The notes beneath the pieces were generated by a model, which was not told the origin of the DNA, did no database searches, and was given only the letters and a program-made list of their open reading frames with translations. Below are positions 1 to 7,840 of a stretch of DNA of 35,876 bases, in pieces (position 1 is the stretch's first letter; every line of letters starts with the position of its first letter). Source of the stretch: Jiangella aurantiaca (lineage in GTDB: Bacteria > Actinomycetota > Actinomycetes > Jiangellales > Jiangellaceae); assembly GCF_004349105.1 (NCBI RefSeq), contig NZ_SMLB01000060.1, positions 1-35,876 on the forward strand, written 5' to 3'. The position numbers and the translations under genes are program-made.

Positions 1-374
1 GTGGCGGGTGTGGTCATTGCGGTCACCTCGTCGTCGGTCAGCGCGTGGTCGATGGTGTGGAGGATCCCGCGCAGCCGGGTGACCCGGGCGTCGATGCGGC
101 GGCGGTGCTCGGCCAGGGCGGACCGGAACGCGTCGCGGTCGTCGACCAGCGCCAGCAGCCGGCGGACGTCCTCCAGCGGCAGCTCGAGCGCACGCAGCCG
201 GCGGACCAGCCGCACCTGCTCGACCTGCTCAGGGAGGTACCACCGGTACCCCGTCACGGGGTCGACGTCGGCCGGCCGGAGCACCCCGATGCGGTCGTAG
301 TGCCGCAACGTCTTCGGGGTGACCCCTGCCAGCCGAGCCACCTGCCCGATGGACAGCCGCCGCGCGTCCTCCAC
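1..374 (-). CDS. MerR-family transcriptional regulator (3' end outside window)
   Basis: Reading the minus strand from a GTG at 374 gives a typical MerR DNA-binding domain: LSIGQVARLAGVTPKTLRHY, then DRIGVLRPA and a wing containing TGYRWY, followed by EQVRLVRRLRALELPLEDV. A charged helical stretch rich in Arg and Asp follows (about residues 75-110), as expected for the dimerising helix. The frame is open to the left edge, so at least 124 residues are present and the effector-binding C-terminus is missing. MerR proteins bind as dimers to promoters with overlong spacers and untwist them on activation. Such a promoter lies just upstream (382-413), so autoregulation is likely. The GTG at 374 is chosen because the HTH follows within a few residues; no strong ribosome site is visible. 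The inducer cannot be told from this part. Confidence 0.85.
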   Translation of the reverse strand, partial: MEDARRLSIGQVARLAGVTPKTLRHYDRIGVLRPADVDPVTGYRWYLPEQVEQVRLVRRLRALELPLEDVRRLLALVDDRDAFRSALAEHRRRIDARVTRLRGILHTIDHALTDDEVTAMTTPA

Positions 375-381
375 GTCCGGA

Positions 382-413
382 ACGCTAGGCCCTGCCCTTG
401 GGGCAAGGTCAAC
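382..413 (-). promoter_or_regulatory. MerR-type promoter/operator of the merR gene
   Basis: On the minus strand GTTGAC (408-413) serves as -35 and TAGCGT (382-387) as -10, separated by 20 bp. That is longer than the usual 17 bp and is the hallmark of MerR-controlled promoters. Between the hexamers lies the inverted repeat CCTTG-N3-CAAGG (396-408), placed where MerR dimers bind. The start codon is only 8 bp past the -10, so the transcript would be nearly leaderless. Confidence 0.6.
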
Positions 414-416
414 GGT

Positions 417-2696
417 TCAGCCCAGCGGGGTGATGAGGACGTCGTCGTAGGCGTGCTCCATATTGCCGACGTCCTGGGGGAGCAGACCGGTCTCGGCGCG
501 GAACCCGGTGAACTCCTCGACGTCGGCGAGCGCGAGCGACGTGGTGCCCATGACGGTCCCGTTGAGGCTCACCGTCGTCTCCGCCGCGGTGCTGTCGATG
601 GTGACGGTCATCCAGGTCTTGTTCGCCGGCACCGGTCCGGCCAAGCCGACGTCGACCCACGAGTCACCGTCCCACGCGCGGACCTTCATCTTGTTGGCCG
701 CCCAATCCGGGGCGAAGTGCAGCCGGAACGCCGTGACCTCCTCGCCGTCGGCGTTCGTGCCCAGGACGTCCCAGAGCGCTCCGCTGCCGTAGCCGTAGCC
801 CTCGAACCCGAACGACACGTGCTGGGCCGACGACGGACGCGCCGCCGGGAACGTCGCACCGGCCCGGGCGCCCATGTCGGCATCGACCAGCGCCATGTGG
901 GTGGCGGAGTGGTCGTAGCTGTCGATGATCGTGTCGACGACGAACGCGTAGCGGGTGTCCGTCAGCGTCCGCGGCACCTCGTTGATCGCGTCGTTCTCGA
1001 AGGTCAACAGGTCGGCGGCGTAGAGCTCGACCTCGGTGACGGCGGTGAGCGGCGCGCCGCCGGAGCCCGCGTTGATCCGGATGTACCGCGCCCGCACCGG
1101 CTCGATGTCGGTGTACGTCATGGCGTAGTCGGTGCGGACGCCGGTGTCGAGGACCGGACGGCTCCAGCGGCGGCCGTCCTCGGACACCTGGATCCGGGCG
1201 CTGTTCGCTTCGCCGCGGGCCAGCATCAGGCCGATCCGGTCCAGCGTGTACACCCGGTCCAGCTCGATGGTCAGCGTCGCGTCGCCGGCGAACCGAGCGG
1301 CCGCCCGGTACTCGGAGCTGCCGTCGACGGCGCCCTCGATGCGCTGCTCGGGGAAGCGGCCGTCGGCCGCGGCCACGGTGCCGCTCAGCGTCGCAACGCC
1401 GGTGCGGACCTTCGTCGCGAGGTCGATGCGGCCGACGCCGGGCGAGCGGGCCTCGACCTTGCGGGTCCAGATCTTGTTGTCGTGGCCGTACTCGCGGCAC
1501 CACCATATGTTGTGGCAGGTGTCGCCGAAGGCCAGCGAGGCGCCGCTGCTCAGCTGGATGATGTCCATGTTGCCGCTGCTGCCCATCCAGCGGCGCAGCG
1601 GATCGTCGCCCGGGTGCCGCGAGTAGACGACCGTGCCGGTGTCCCACGTGCGGCCGGTGCCGTCGCGCGACACCACGACGTTGTTGTCCGGCCGGCCGTA
1701 CGCCAGCAGCAGCTGGCCGTTGGGCTGCAGGACCAGCTTGGGCGACACGCCGTTGTCCGGCATGCCCTCCGGCGGGACGTAGGGCTGCACCGGCGACCAG
1801 GTGACGCCGTCGTCGTCGGAGAAGCTGACGGTGAGCGGCATCGACGGCGGCCGCGGCACGCTCTCGGAGCCGCGCATGACGGCGATCAGCCGGCCGTCGC
1901 TCGTGCGGCCCAGGCCCAGCTCGTTGGTGCCGTACCGGGAGCCCGCGTTGACCGCGGCGCGCTGCCGGAACGTCTGCCCGCCGTCGCTGGACTCCAGGAC
2001 CAGGCTGTACTCCTTGGTGACCCCGCCGATGGTGCCGTGCCCGTAGGCGCCCATGAGGATGGTGCCGTCGGCCAGCTCGATCAGGTCGCGGTGGATGCGA
2101 TACCAGTTCAGCCGCCACTTGTTCTCGACCAGCTGGGCCGTGTACGTCGTCCACGATGTCGCGGCGTCGGCCGAGCGGGCCATCGGGATGCCGATGCGGT
2201 TCGGCGACGGCGGACTCAGGGTGACCGGGACGAAGCTCGCCGACAGCACCGAGCCGTCGCGCAGCCGGGCCGTCGCCGTCATGGTGAACGTCGACGGGAG
2301 CGCGTCGTACGGCACGAACACCTGCCCGTTGTCCTCGCCGACCGCGCGGCCGCTGCGCAGCGGCGCGTTGGAGCTGTCCTCATTGCGTCCCCACGAGGCG
2401 ACGACCTTCTTCACGGTCCGCCCCTGGAGCACGTGGTCGATCGAGAACGCCGCCGGCACGGCCCCGAGCTCCCCGGGTCCGGGCGCCCACGGGTACCACA
2501 TGGCCCCGGCCGACAGCGACGGCTCGTCACCGGGCGCACCGTCGACGAGCGGCGGCGGCGCGGCCGACGCGGGTCCGGACGAGCCGGGGGTGAGTGCCGA
2601 TCCGATGACGATGCCGACGGCAAGCAGGGCCAGGGCGAGTGCCCCGAGGCCCCAGCGGCCGCTCGAGGATCCGGGTGTGCGGCGGAACCAGCTCAT
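417..2696 (-). CDS. Membrane-anchored sialidase-like protein with F5/8-type discoidin domain
   Basis: A 759-residue extracellular protein. Residues 1-45 hold a basic start and one hydrophobic segment (about 18-35) followed by a Gly/Ser/Pro-rich stretch: an uncleaved anchor or a signal peptide. Residues about 165-430 look like a six-bladed sialidase/BNR fold with Asp boxes SSDGGQTF (about 236), SDDDGVTW (about 293) and a degenerate SRDGTGRTW (about 343). About 430-580 resembles an F5/8 C discoidin domain, which usually binds carbohydrate, and about 600-759 a concanavalin-like beta sandwich. Likely role: binding or hydrolysis of an exported or host/plant glycan; the substrate is unknown. I did not identify the full arginine triad of true sialidases, so exo-sialidase activity is not shown. 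The ATG at 2696 is chosen because AGGAGG lies 5 bp upstream and the hydrophobic segment follows; an in-frame start at 2861 would add an implausible leader. Confidence 0.78.
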   Translation of the reverse strand: MSWFRRTPGSSSGRWGLGALALALLAVGIVIGSALTPGSSGPASAAPPPLVDGAPGDEPSLSAGAMWYPWAPGPGELGAVPAAFSIDHVLQGRTVKKVVASWGRNEDSSNAPLRSGRAVGEDNGQVFVPYDALPSTFTMTATARLRDGSVLSASFVPVTLSPPSPNRIGIPMARSADAATSWTTYTAQLVENKWRLNWYRIHRDLIELADGTILMGAYGHGTIGGVTKEYSLVLESSDGGQTFRQRAAVNAGSRYGTNELGLGRTSDGRLIAVMRGSESVPRPPSMPLTVSFSDDDGVTWSPVQPYVPPEGMPDNGVSPKLVLQPNGQLLLAYGRPDNNVVVSRDGTGRTWDTGTVVYSRHPGDDPLRRWMGSSGNMDIIQLSSGASLAFGDTCHNIWWCREYGHDNKIWTRKVEARSPGVGRIDLATKVRTGVATLSGTVAAADGRFPEQRIEGAVDGSSEYRAAARFAGDATLTIELDRVYTLDRIGLMLARGEANSARIQVSEDGRRWSRPVLDTGVRTDYAMTYTDIEPVRARYIRINAGSGGAPLTAVTEVELYAADLLTFENDAINEVPRTLTDTRYAFVVDTIIDSYDHSATHMALVDADMGARAGATFPAARPSSAQHVSFGFEGYGYGSGALWDVLGTNADGEEVTAFRLHFAPDWAANKMKVRAWDGDSWVDVGLAGPVPANKTWMTVTIDSTAAETTVSLNGTVMGTTSLALADVEEFTGFRAETGLLPQDVGNMEHAYDDVLITPLG

Positions 2697-2723
2697 CAGC
2701 GCCTCCTGGTGCGGTGAACAGCA

Positions 2724-2804
2724 TGGAACGATCTGCCATCCGATATCGCGCGGCTCGTGCCAGCCGAACGCTGAGGGGCGATGATGGCCTGGCAACGCGT
2801 TCCA
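2724..2804. promoter_or_regulatory. Pair of inverted TGGAACG-N3-TGCCA sites in the sialidase/araC divergent region
   Basis: TGGAACGATCTGCCA (2724-2738, plus strand) and TGGAACGCGTTGCCA (2790-2804, minus strand) match at all 12 bases outside the central three, and the two lie in opposite orientation. Each is itself an imperfect palindrome, and the second has the perfect core AACGCGTT, like LacI-family operators. Both sit upstream of the sialidase-like gene and downstream of none, so they are probably operators for that gene or for the divergent AraC-type gene. The regulator is not evident nearby. Confidence 0.4.
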
Positions 2805-2865
2805 TGTCCATGCCCGAAGGCGCCGAGCCTTCCGGGACGGTCGCGGAGCTGTCACACTCACACGC

Positions 2866-3753
2866 GTGGCCGGCCAGACCTACCGCGAGCGGCCGCCGGT
2901 CCGGCGGCTGGCGGCACTCGTGACGACGACGTGGGTGCAGCGCATCCCGCGCGGCGAACCGGCGTACCCGCAGCGGCACCTGCCCACCGGCGGCGTCGAG
3001 CTGCGCTGCCGGGTGGGGTACGCGCCGCAGCTCGCCGGCGTGCTCACCGGACCGCACGTCGAGCTGCTCCTGCCCGGGACCACGGTCGTCGGGCTGCGCC
3101 TGCGCCCCGGTGCCCTGGCGGCCGTCCTCGGCCGGCCGGTCGCGGACCTCACCGGCCTCGTCGTCGATGCCGTGGAGGTGTGGGGGACGGCGGCAGCGGC
3201 GGCCGGCGAGCGGCTGGCGGCCGCGACGACGGACGACGCCGCCGTCGGTGTACTGGAGGACCTCGTGGCGGCCGCCGCTCTGCGGACCGGTGCCACCGGC
3301 CCCGAGCCGTTGCTCGCCGAGGCGACCCGCCGGCTGATGCCGTGGCACGCGGCGGAGGTCCGCGCCGTGGGAGCGGAGCTGTACGTGTCCGAGCGCGGCT
3401 TCCGGCGGCACTGCCTGGCCGGCGTCGGCATCGGGCCGAAGGCGCTGCAGCGGATCCTGCGGTTCCAGGGCTTCCTCGCCCGGACGCAGGCGGCGACGGC
3501 GGCGGGCGGCGAGGCGGCCGGCGACGGTCTGGCCAGGCTCGCCGTCGACGCCGGCTACGCCGACCAGGCGCACCTGACCCGCGAGTGCGTGCGGCTGGCC
3601 GGCGTGACGCCGCGGGTCTTCCTGCGCGGCGTCGGCGAGGCGTGCGCCTGCGGCCACGACCACTCCGCGTCGTACACGCCGCTGCTGCGCGAGGCGCAGC
3701 TGGCCGGTTCGTTCAAGAACGGTGCTCGGGGCGCTCCTAGCCTCGCCTCATGA
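2866..3753 (+). CDS. AraC-family transcriptional regulator
   Basis: 295 residues. The N-terminal half (RHLPTGGVELRCRV, then VVGLRLRPGALAAVLG at about 80-95) resembles the small beta-rich domain found ahead of AraC-type HTH regions in many actinobacterial regulators. The C-terminal half holds two HTH motifs, the second being LAVDAGYADQAHLTRECVRL (about 226-245) followed by GVTPRVFLR, the classical AraC signature. The GTG at 2866 is chosen because ORFs starting earlier in this frame are absent and the region matches family starts. Its TGA overlaps the ATG of the next gene, so it is translationally coupled to the PPOX-fold protein and probably controls or works with that small operon. The ligand is unknown. 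The Cys/His cluster EACACGHDH near residue 262 is unusual and could bind a metal. Confidence 0.85.
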   Translation: MAGQTYRERPPVRRLAALVTTTWVQRIPRGEPAYPQRHLPTGGVELRCRVGYAPQLAGVLTGPHVELLLPGTTVVGLRLRPGALAAVLGRPVADLTGLVVDAVEVWGTAAAAAGERLAAATTDDAAVGVLEDLVAAAALRTGATGPEPLLAEATRRLMPWHAAEVRAVGAELYVSERGFRRHCLAGVGIGPKALQRILRFQGFLARTQAATAAGGEAAGDGLARLAVDAGYADQAHLTRECVRLAGVTPRVFLRGVGEACACGHDHSASYTPLLREAQLAGSFKNGARGAPSLAS

Positions 3754-4142
3754 CCGAACTGACCGACGAGGCCCGCCGCCTGCTGAGCGGCGGCCACCCC
3801 GCGCACGTCGCCACCCTCCTGCCCGACGGCTCGCCGCACTCCGTGCCGATGTGGGTCGGGCTCGAGGGGGACCGCGTCACGATCCTGACGTCGCCGAACT
3901 CGCGCAAGGCGCGGAACCTCGAGCGCGATCCGAGGGTGGCGATCTCGGTGACCGACCGCGCTCGCGAGGCGACGTCCGTGCTGGTTCGCGGGCGGATGGT
4001 GGAGCGCATCGAGGGCGACCCGGCGTGGGAGATCATCGACCGGATGTCCGACACGTACATCGGCATGCCCTACGCGCCGCGCACCGACCGCGTCGTCTAC
4101 GCCATCGAGCCCGAGCACGTCCAGCTGGTGGTGATCGGATGA
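3750..4142 (+). CDS. PPOX-class (split beta-barrel) flavin/F420-dependent oxidoreductase
   Basis: 130 residues, the normal length for the small pyridoxamine-5'-phosphate-oxidase-like fold. Visible landmarks are AHVATLLPDGSPHSVPMWVG at about 19-38, VTILTSPNSRKARNLERDPRVAISV at about 46-70 (the SRKARNL stretch is the usual phosphate/cofactor contact), and the closing strand VVYAIEPEHVQLV. Family members bind FMN or F420; the sequence resembles the F420-type PPOX proteins common in actinomycetes, and the substrate is unknown. The ATG overlaps the stop of the AraC gene (ATGA), and its own stop overlaps the start of the truncated RibD-like gene in the same way. A role in reduction or detoxification of a small molecule sensed by the AraC protein is inference. 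Confidence 0.82.
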   Translation: MTELTDEARRLLSGGHPAHVATLLPDGSPHSVPMWVGLEGDRVTILTSPNSRKARNLERDPRVAISVTDRAREATSVLVRGRMVERIEGDPAWEIIDRMSDTYIGMPYAPRTDRVVYAIEPEHVQLVVIG

Positions 4143-4279
4143 GCGTCCTCGGCGGGATGGCCGTCTCGGTCGACGGCTACGTCACCGGCCCGGACGAGAT
4201 CGCGGGCGACCGCGACGTCGGCCTCATGGGCGCCCGCGTGACGACGGCCGCGCTGAATCGCCGACCCAGGTGCGGATGA
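4139..4279 (+). pseudogene. RibD/dihydrofolate-reductase-like gene with large internal deletion
   Basis: A 46-codon remnant starting at an ATG that overlaps the preceding stop (ATGA). The first 20 residues, with MAVSVDGYVTGPDE, match the N-terminus of the bacterial DHFR/RibD C-terminal family. This is followed at once by IAGDRDVGLMGARVTTAALN, which matches a segment that in intact members (about 180-200 residues) lies roughly 100 residues later, just before the conserved GLVDEL stretch. The reading frame then ends in NRRPRCG. So the middle of the gene and its C-terminus appear lost while the frame across the junction stayed open. The product would lack most of the nucleotide-binding fold. A short functional peptide is possible but unlikely. 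Confidence 0.7.
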
Positions 4280-4285
4280 CGCCAT

Positions 4286-4297
4286 GTAAGCGCTTAC
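4286..4297. promoter_or_regulatory. LacI-family-type operator (GTAAGCGCTTAC)
   Basis: A perfect 12-bp palindrome 36 bp upstream of the dehydrogenase start. The TAAGCGCTTA core is typical of operators bound by LacI-family sugar regulators. Its position suggests control of the downstream dehydrogenase/isomerase pair by a sugar-responsive repressor encoded elsewhere. A similar AAGCGCTT core occurs at 20780-20791. Confidence 0.6.
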
Positions 4298-4333
4298 CCT
4301 GGTCCGGAAAGCCATCGTCCGTCGGGAGTCGTG

Positions 4334-5347
4334 ATGCCGCACGATCGGGTCAGCGCCTTGCTGGTCATGTCCGACGCCGCGTACCGCGACCTGTTCGACG
4401 ACGCGCTGCGGGAGCGGCTGGAGACGCTCGCCGATCTCGCCCTGCCGGTGCCGGTCGCGACGTTCGCCGACGCGGCCGTGCAGGCGGCGCTCGGCGGCAC
4501 CGACGTGCTGGTGACGTCGTGGGGCTGTCCGCCCATCGACGCGGACGTGCTGGCCGGCGCACCCCGGCTGCGGGCCGTGCTCCATGCTGCAGGCTCGGTC
4601 AAGCACCACGTCACCGACGCCTGCTGGGACCGCGGGCTGGCAGTCACGACGGCGGCCGCGGCGAACGCCGTCCCGGTGGCCGAGTACACGCTGGCCGCGA
4701 TCCTGGCCGCGGGGAAGAGGGTGCCGCAGTTCGCGGCCGGGTACCGCGCGCACCCCGGCGAGTTGGGCTGGCGCGACGGCGTCGACGACGCGTCGAACTA
4801 CCGGCGGGTGGTCGGCGTGGTCGGGTTCTCCCGCATCGGCCGCCGGGTCGTCGACCTGCTCCGGCCGTTCGACCTCACGGTGCTGGTCGCCGACCCGTAC
4901 GCCGACCCGGTGGCGGTCGCGGCCGCTGGCGCGGAGCTGGTCGAGCTGGACGACCTGCTGGCCCGTAGCGATGTCGTCACGCTGCACGCGCCGTCGCTGC
5001 CGGAGACCCGGCATCTCATCGACGCGCGTCGATGTGACCTGATGAGGGACGGTGCCACGCTGATCAACACCGCGCGCGGCGCGCTCGTCGACCACGCGGC
5101 GCTGACCGCCGAGTGCGAGCGCGGCCGGTTGCACGCCGTGCTCGACGTCACCGAGCCGGAGCCGCTGCCGCCGGACTCGCCGCTGTACCGGCTGCCCAAC
5201 GTCGTGCTCACGCCGCACATCGCCGGCGCCCTGGGCAGCGAGTGCCGCCGGCTGACGGCGCTGGCGCTGGACGAGCTGGAGCGGTTGGCGGCCGGCGAGC
5301 CGCTGCGGTACGAGGTGCGGCGGGCCGACCTGGTGATGCAGGCATGA
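4334..5347 (+). CDS. D-isomer-specific 2-hydroxyacid dehydrogenase
   Basis: 337 residues. The NAD-binding domain carries VVGVVGFSRIGRRVVDLLRPF (about 156-176), where the usual GxGxxG is GFSRIG. The catalytic triad of the family is visible: Arg in NTARGALVDH, Glu in LDVTEPEPLP and His in VVLTPHIAGALGSE. It should interconvert a 2-hydroxyacid and a 2-oxoacid with NAD(P)H; the partner gene suggests a sugar acid rather than lactate or glycerate, but this is inference. The ATG at 4334 is preferred over the GTG at 4331 because the GGGAG at 4324-4328 is 5 bp from the ATG and only 2 bp from the GTG. Its stop overlaps the start of the isomerase gene, so the two form an operon under the palindrome at 4286. 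Confidence 0.88.
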   Translation: MPHDRVSALLVMSDAAYRDLFDDALRERLETLADLALPVPVATFADAAVQAALGGTDVLVTSWGCPPIDADVLAGAPRLRAVLHAAGSVKHHVTDACWDRGLAVTTAAAANAVPVAEYTLAAILAAGKRVPQFAAGYRAHPGELGWRDGVDDASNYRRVVGVVGFSRIGRRVVDLLRPFDLTVLVADPYADPVAVAAAGAELVELDDLLARSDVVTLHAPSLPETRHLIDARRCDLMRDGATLINTARGALVDHAALTAECERGRLHAVLDVTEPEPLPPDSPLYRLPNVVLTPHIAGALGSECRRLTALALDELERLAAGEPLRYEVRRADLVMQA

Positions 5348-6108
5348 GCATGCAGACCGGCCTGGTGTCGATCACGTTCCGGCAGCTCGGCGTCGACGAC
5401 GTGCTCGGCGTCATGCGCCGGGCCGGGCTGGTGGCGGTCGAGTGGGGCGGCGACGTGCACGTCCCGGCCGGCGACGTCGCGGCGGCGAAGCGGACGGCGC
5501 AGGCGAGCGCCGACCACGGCGTCCGGATCGTCGCGTACGGCTCGTACTACCGGACCGGCGAGCACGATCCCGGCGACTTCGACGACGTGCTGCGGACGGC
5601 GGTCGCGCTGGGCGCGCCGCGGATCCGGATCTGGGCCGGGTCTGCGGGCTCGGCCGACGCGACGCCCGAGCAGCGCGAGCGCGTCACCACAGACCTGCGC
5701 CGGATCACCGAGCTGGCCGGCCGCGACGGCGTCGAGATCGCCGTCGAACACCACCCGAACACGCTCACCGACACGCTGGACTCCGCGCTCGCGCTCTACG
5801 CCGCAGTCGACCACCCGGGCCTGCGCCCGTACTGGCAGCCTCGGCTCGGCCTCGACCCGGCCGAGGCGATGGACGAGGTGACGGCGCTGCTGCCGGGCCT
5901 GGTCACCGCACACGTGTTCACCTGGACCGCCGACGGTGCCAGGCTCCCACTGGCCGACGGCGCGGCGCTGTGGGAACCCGTGCTCGGCACGCTGCGGGAG
6001 CGCGGCGACGCCGAACGGTACGCGCTGCTGGAGTTCGTCCCCGACGACGACCCCGAGGCGCTGGTCCGCGACGCCGTCACGCTCCGGGAGTGGCTGGCCG
6101 GGTCCTGA
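5344..6108 (+). CDS. Sugar phosphate isomerase/epimerase (xylose isomerase-like TIM barrel)
   Basis: 254 residues with the AP-endonuclease-2 / xylose-isomerase-like TIM barrel pattern: GLVSITFRQLGVDDVL at the start, AVEWGGDVHVP on strand 2, VRIVAYGSYYRTG on strand 3, PRIRIWAGSAGS on strand 4, VEIAVEHHPNTLTD with metal-ligand-type Glu and His (about 135-148), and YALLEFVPDDD with a late Glu (about 223). Such enzymes use a divalent metal to isomerise or epimerise sugars or inositols. Start is the ATG overlapping the dehydrogenase stop. Together they look like a short catabolic step pair. The 3' end overlaps the convergent treZ gene by 32 bp. Exact substrate cannot be inferred. Confidence 0.85.
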   Translation: MSMQTGLVSITFRQLGVDDVLGVMRRAGLVAVEWGGDVHVPAGDVAAAKRTAQASADHGVRIVAYGSYYRTGEHDPGDFDDVLRTAVALGAPRIRIWAGSAGSADATPEQRERVTTDLRRITELAGRDGVEIAVEHHPNTLTDTLDSALALYAAVDHPGLRPYWQPRLGLDPAEAMDEVTALLPGLVTAHVFTWTADGARLPLADGAALWEPVLGTLRERGDAERYALLEFVPDDDPEALVRDAVTLREWLAGS

Positions 6109-7840
6109 CGACGGCGGCCGTCTCGGCGCCCAGCTCGACCGCGGCGCCGTCCGGCATCGTTGTCACCGGGCCGGTCGTCAGCAGCACCTCGCCGGCCGGT
6201 CCGGACAGCGGCACCCGGCGCGGCTCGCCGGCGAGGTTGACGGCGACCCGCAGCGCCCCGCGGTGCAGCGCGAACCAGCCGGCGTCCTCGTCGAACCCGC
6301 AGGCGACGGCGGTGAGGTCGCCGTCGCGCAGCTCCGGTTCGGCCGCTCGCAGCGCGATCATGCGCCGGTAGAGGCCGAGCATCTCCGCGTGCTCCGGGCG
6401 AGTGGGCTCGTCCCAGTCCAGCCGGGCCGTCCGGAACGCGGCCGGGTCCTGTGGGTCGATCATCGCCGAGGTGTCCCAGCCGTGCCGGCGGAACTCCTCC
6501 AGCCGGCTCGGGCCGATGGCGGCGGCCAGCACCGGGTCCGGGTGCGAGGTGAAGTACGGCCAGCGGGTCGACGCCGCCCACTCCTCGCCCATCCAGAGCA
6601 TCGGCGTGAACGGCAGCGACAGCAGCAGCACGGCGCCGATGCGCAGCCGGGCGGGCGAGGCCAGCTCGGTGAGCCGCTCGCCCGCGGCCCGGTTGCCGAC
6701 CTGGTCGTGGTTCTGCAGGCAGACGACGAACCGGTGGCCGGGCGTGCGGGCGCGGTCCACCGGACGCCCGTGCGGGCGGCGGCGGAAGGTGGAGAACCGG
6801 CCGTCGTGCAGGAACGCGTCGCGCAGCACCTTCGCCAGCACGGTCAGCGAGCCGAAGTCGGCGTAGTAGCCCTGCCGCTCGCCGGTGAGCAGCGCGTGCA
6901 GCGCATGGTGGACGTCGTCGTCCCACTGCGCGTCCAGGCCGTACCCGCCGGACGCGCGCGGCTCGATCATGACCGGGTCGTTGAGGTCGGACTCCGCGAT
7001 CAGCGGCAGCGGCCGGCCCAGCTCGGCGGCCAGCCGCTCGGCCGCCGCGGACAGCTCGGCCAGCAGGTGCGGGTGCCCGTGCCCGGCCAGCGGGTCGACG
7101 AGCGCGTGGACGGCGTCCAGCCGCAGCCCGTCGAGGTGGTAGTCGCGCAGCCACATCAGCGCGTTCTCGACGATGAACCGGCGTACCGTCGGTTCTCCGA
7201 GGTTGACGACGTCGCCCCAAGCCGTGCCGGCGTCCGCGGTGAGGTACGGGCCGAACCGGGGCAGGTGGTTGCCGCTGGGACCGACGTGGTTGTAGACGAC
7301 GTCCAGCACAACCGCCAGCCCGCGGGCGTGGCAGGCATCGACGAACCGCTTGAAGCCGTCCGGCCCGCCCAGCGGCTCGTGCACCGCGTACCAGCCGACG
7401 CCGTCGTAGCCCCAGTTCCAGTCGCCGCCGACGGCGTTGACCGGCAGCACCTCGACGTGCGTCACACCCAGCTCGACCAGGTGGTGCAGCCGCGCGACCG
7501 CGCCGTCGAACGTGCCCTCCGGGCTGAACGTGCCGACGTGCAGCTCGTAGAGGACGGCGCCGGCCAGCGGGCGGCCGGTCCATCGGCCGTCGGACCACGG
7601 GAACGCCGCATGGTCGTACACCCGGGCACGGCCGTCGACGCCATGCGGGAGCCAGGCCGCGCGCGGGTCGGGCAGCACGTCGGGGGAGTCGTCCAGCTGC
7701 CAGCCGTAGTCGGTGCCCGGCGGCGCCGGCGCGTGCGCCGTCCACCAGCCGCCCGGCGCCGGGACCGCCGTCGCCGTGCGCCCGCCGGCACGCAGCACCA
7801 CGCGGCGGGCGGCCGGGGCCCAGACCAGGAAGGTCGTCAT
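6077..7840 (-). CDS. treZ: Malto-oligosyltrehalose trehalohydrolase
   Basis: 587 residues, normal for TreZ. An N-terminal beta domain (FLVWAPAARRVVLRAGG) is followed by a GH13 barrel starting at AVLYELHVGTFSPEGTF. The catalytic residues are the nucleophile Asp in LRLDAVHAL (about 242), the acid Glu in LIAESDLNDP (about 283) and the Asp in QNHDQVGNR (about 379). The IAESDLNDP form and the motif GYGLDAQWDDDVHHALHALL are characteristic of TreZ rather than branching enzyme. It cleaves trehalose from the maltooligosyl-trehalose made by TreY. Its ATG overlaps the treY stop (ATGA), making it the last gene of glgX-treY-treZ. The frame stays open upstream of this ATG through treY, but that extension has no resemblance to any protein and is a high-GC shadow. 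Confidence 0.95.
   Translation of the reverse strand: MTTFLVWAPAARRVVLRAGGRTATAVPAPGGWWTAHAPAPPGTDYGWQLDDSPDVLPDPRAAWLPHGVDGRARVYDHAAFPWSDGRWTGRPLAGAVLYELHVGTFSPEGTFDGAVARLHHLVELGVTHVEVLPVNAVGGDWNWGYDGVGWYAVHEPLGGPDGFKRFVDACHARGLAVVLDVVYNHVGPSGNHLPRFGPYLTADAGTAWGDVVNLGEPTVRRFIVENALMWLRDYHLDGLRLDAVHALVDPLAGHGHPHLLAELSAAAERLAAELGRPLPLIAESDLNDPVMIEPRASGGYGLDAQWDDDVHHALHALLTGERQGYYADFGSLTVLAKVLRDAFLHDGRFSTFRRRPHGRPVDRARTPGHRFVVCLQNHDQVGNRAAGERLTELASPARLRIGAVLLLSLPFTPMLWMGEEWAASTRWPYFTSHPDPVLAAAIGPSRLEEFRRHGWDTSAMIDPQDPAAFRTARLDWDEPTRPEHAEMLGLYRRMIALRAAEPELRDGDLTAVACGFDEDAGWFALHRGALRVAVNLAGEPRRVPLSGPAGEVLLTTGPVTTMPDGAAVELGAETAAVVRTRPATPGA

Noticed and set aside
45-2717. Plus-strand 890-codon open frame opposite the sialidase-like gene
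   Set aside because: Low-complexity Arg/Gly/Val-rich product without any family pattern; the minus strand has Asp boxes, a TM and a ribosome site.
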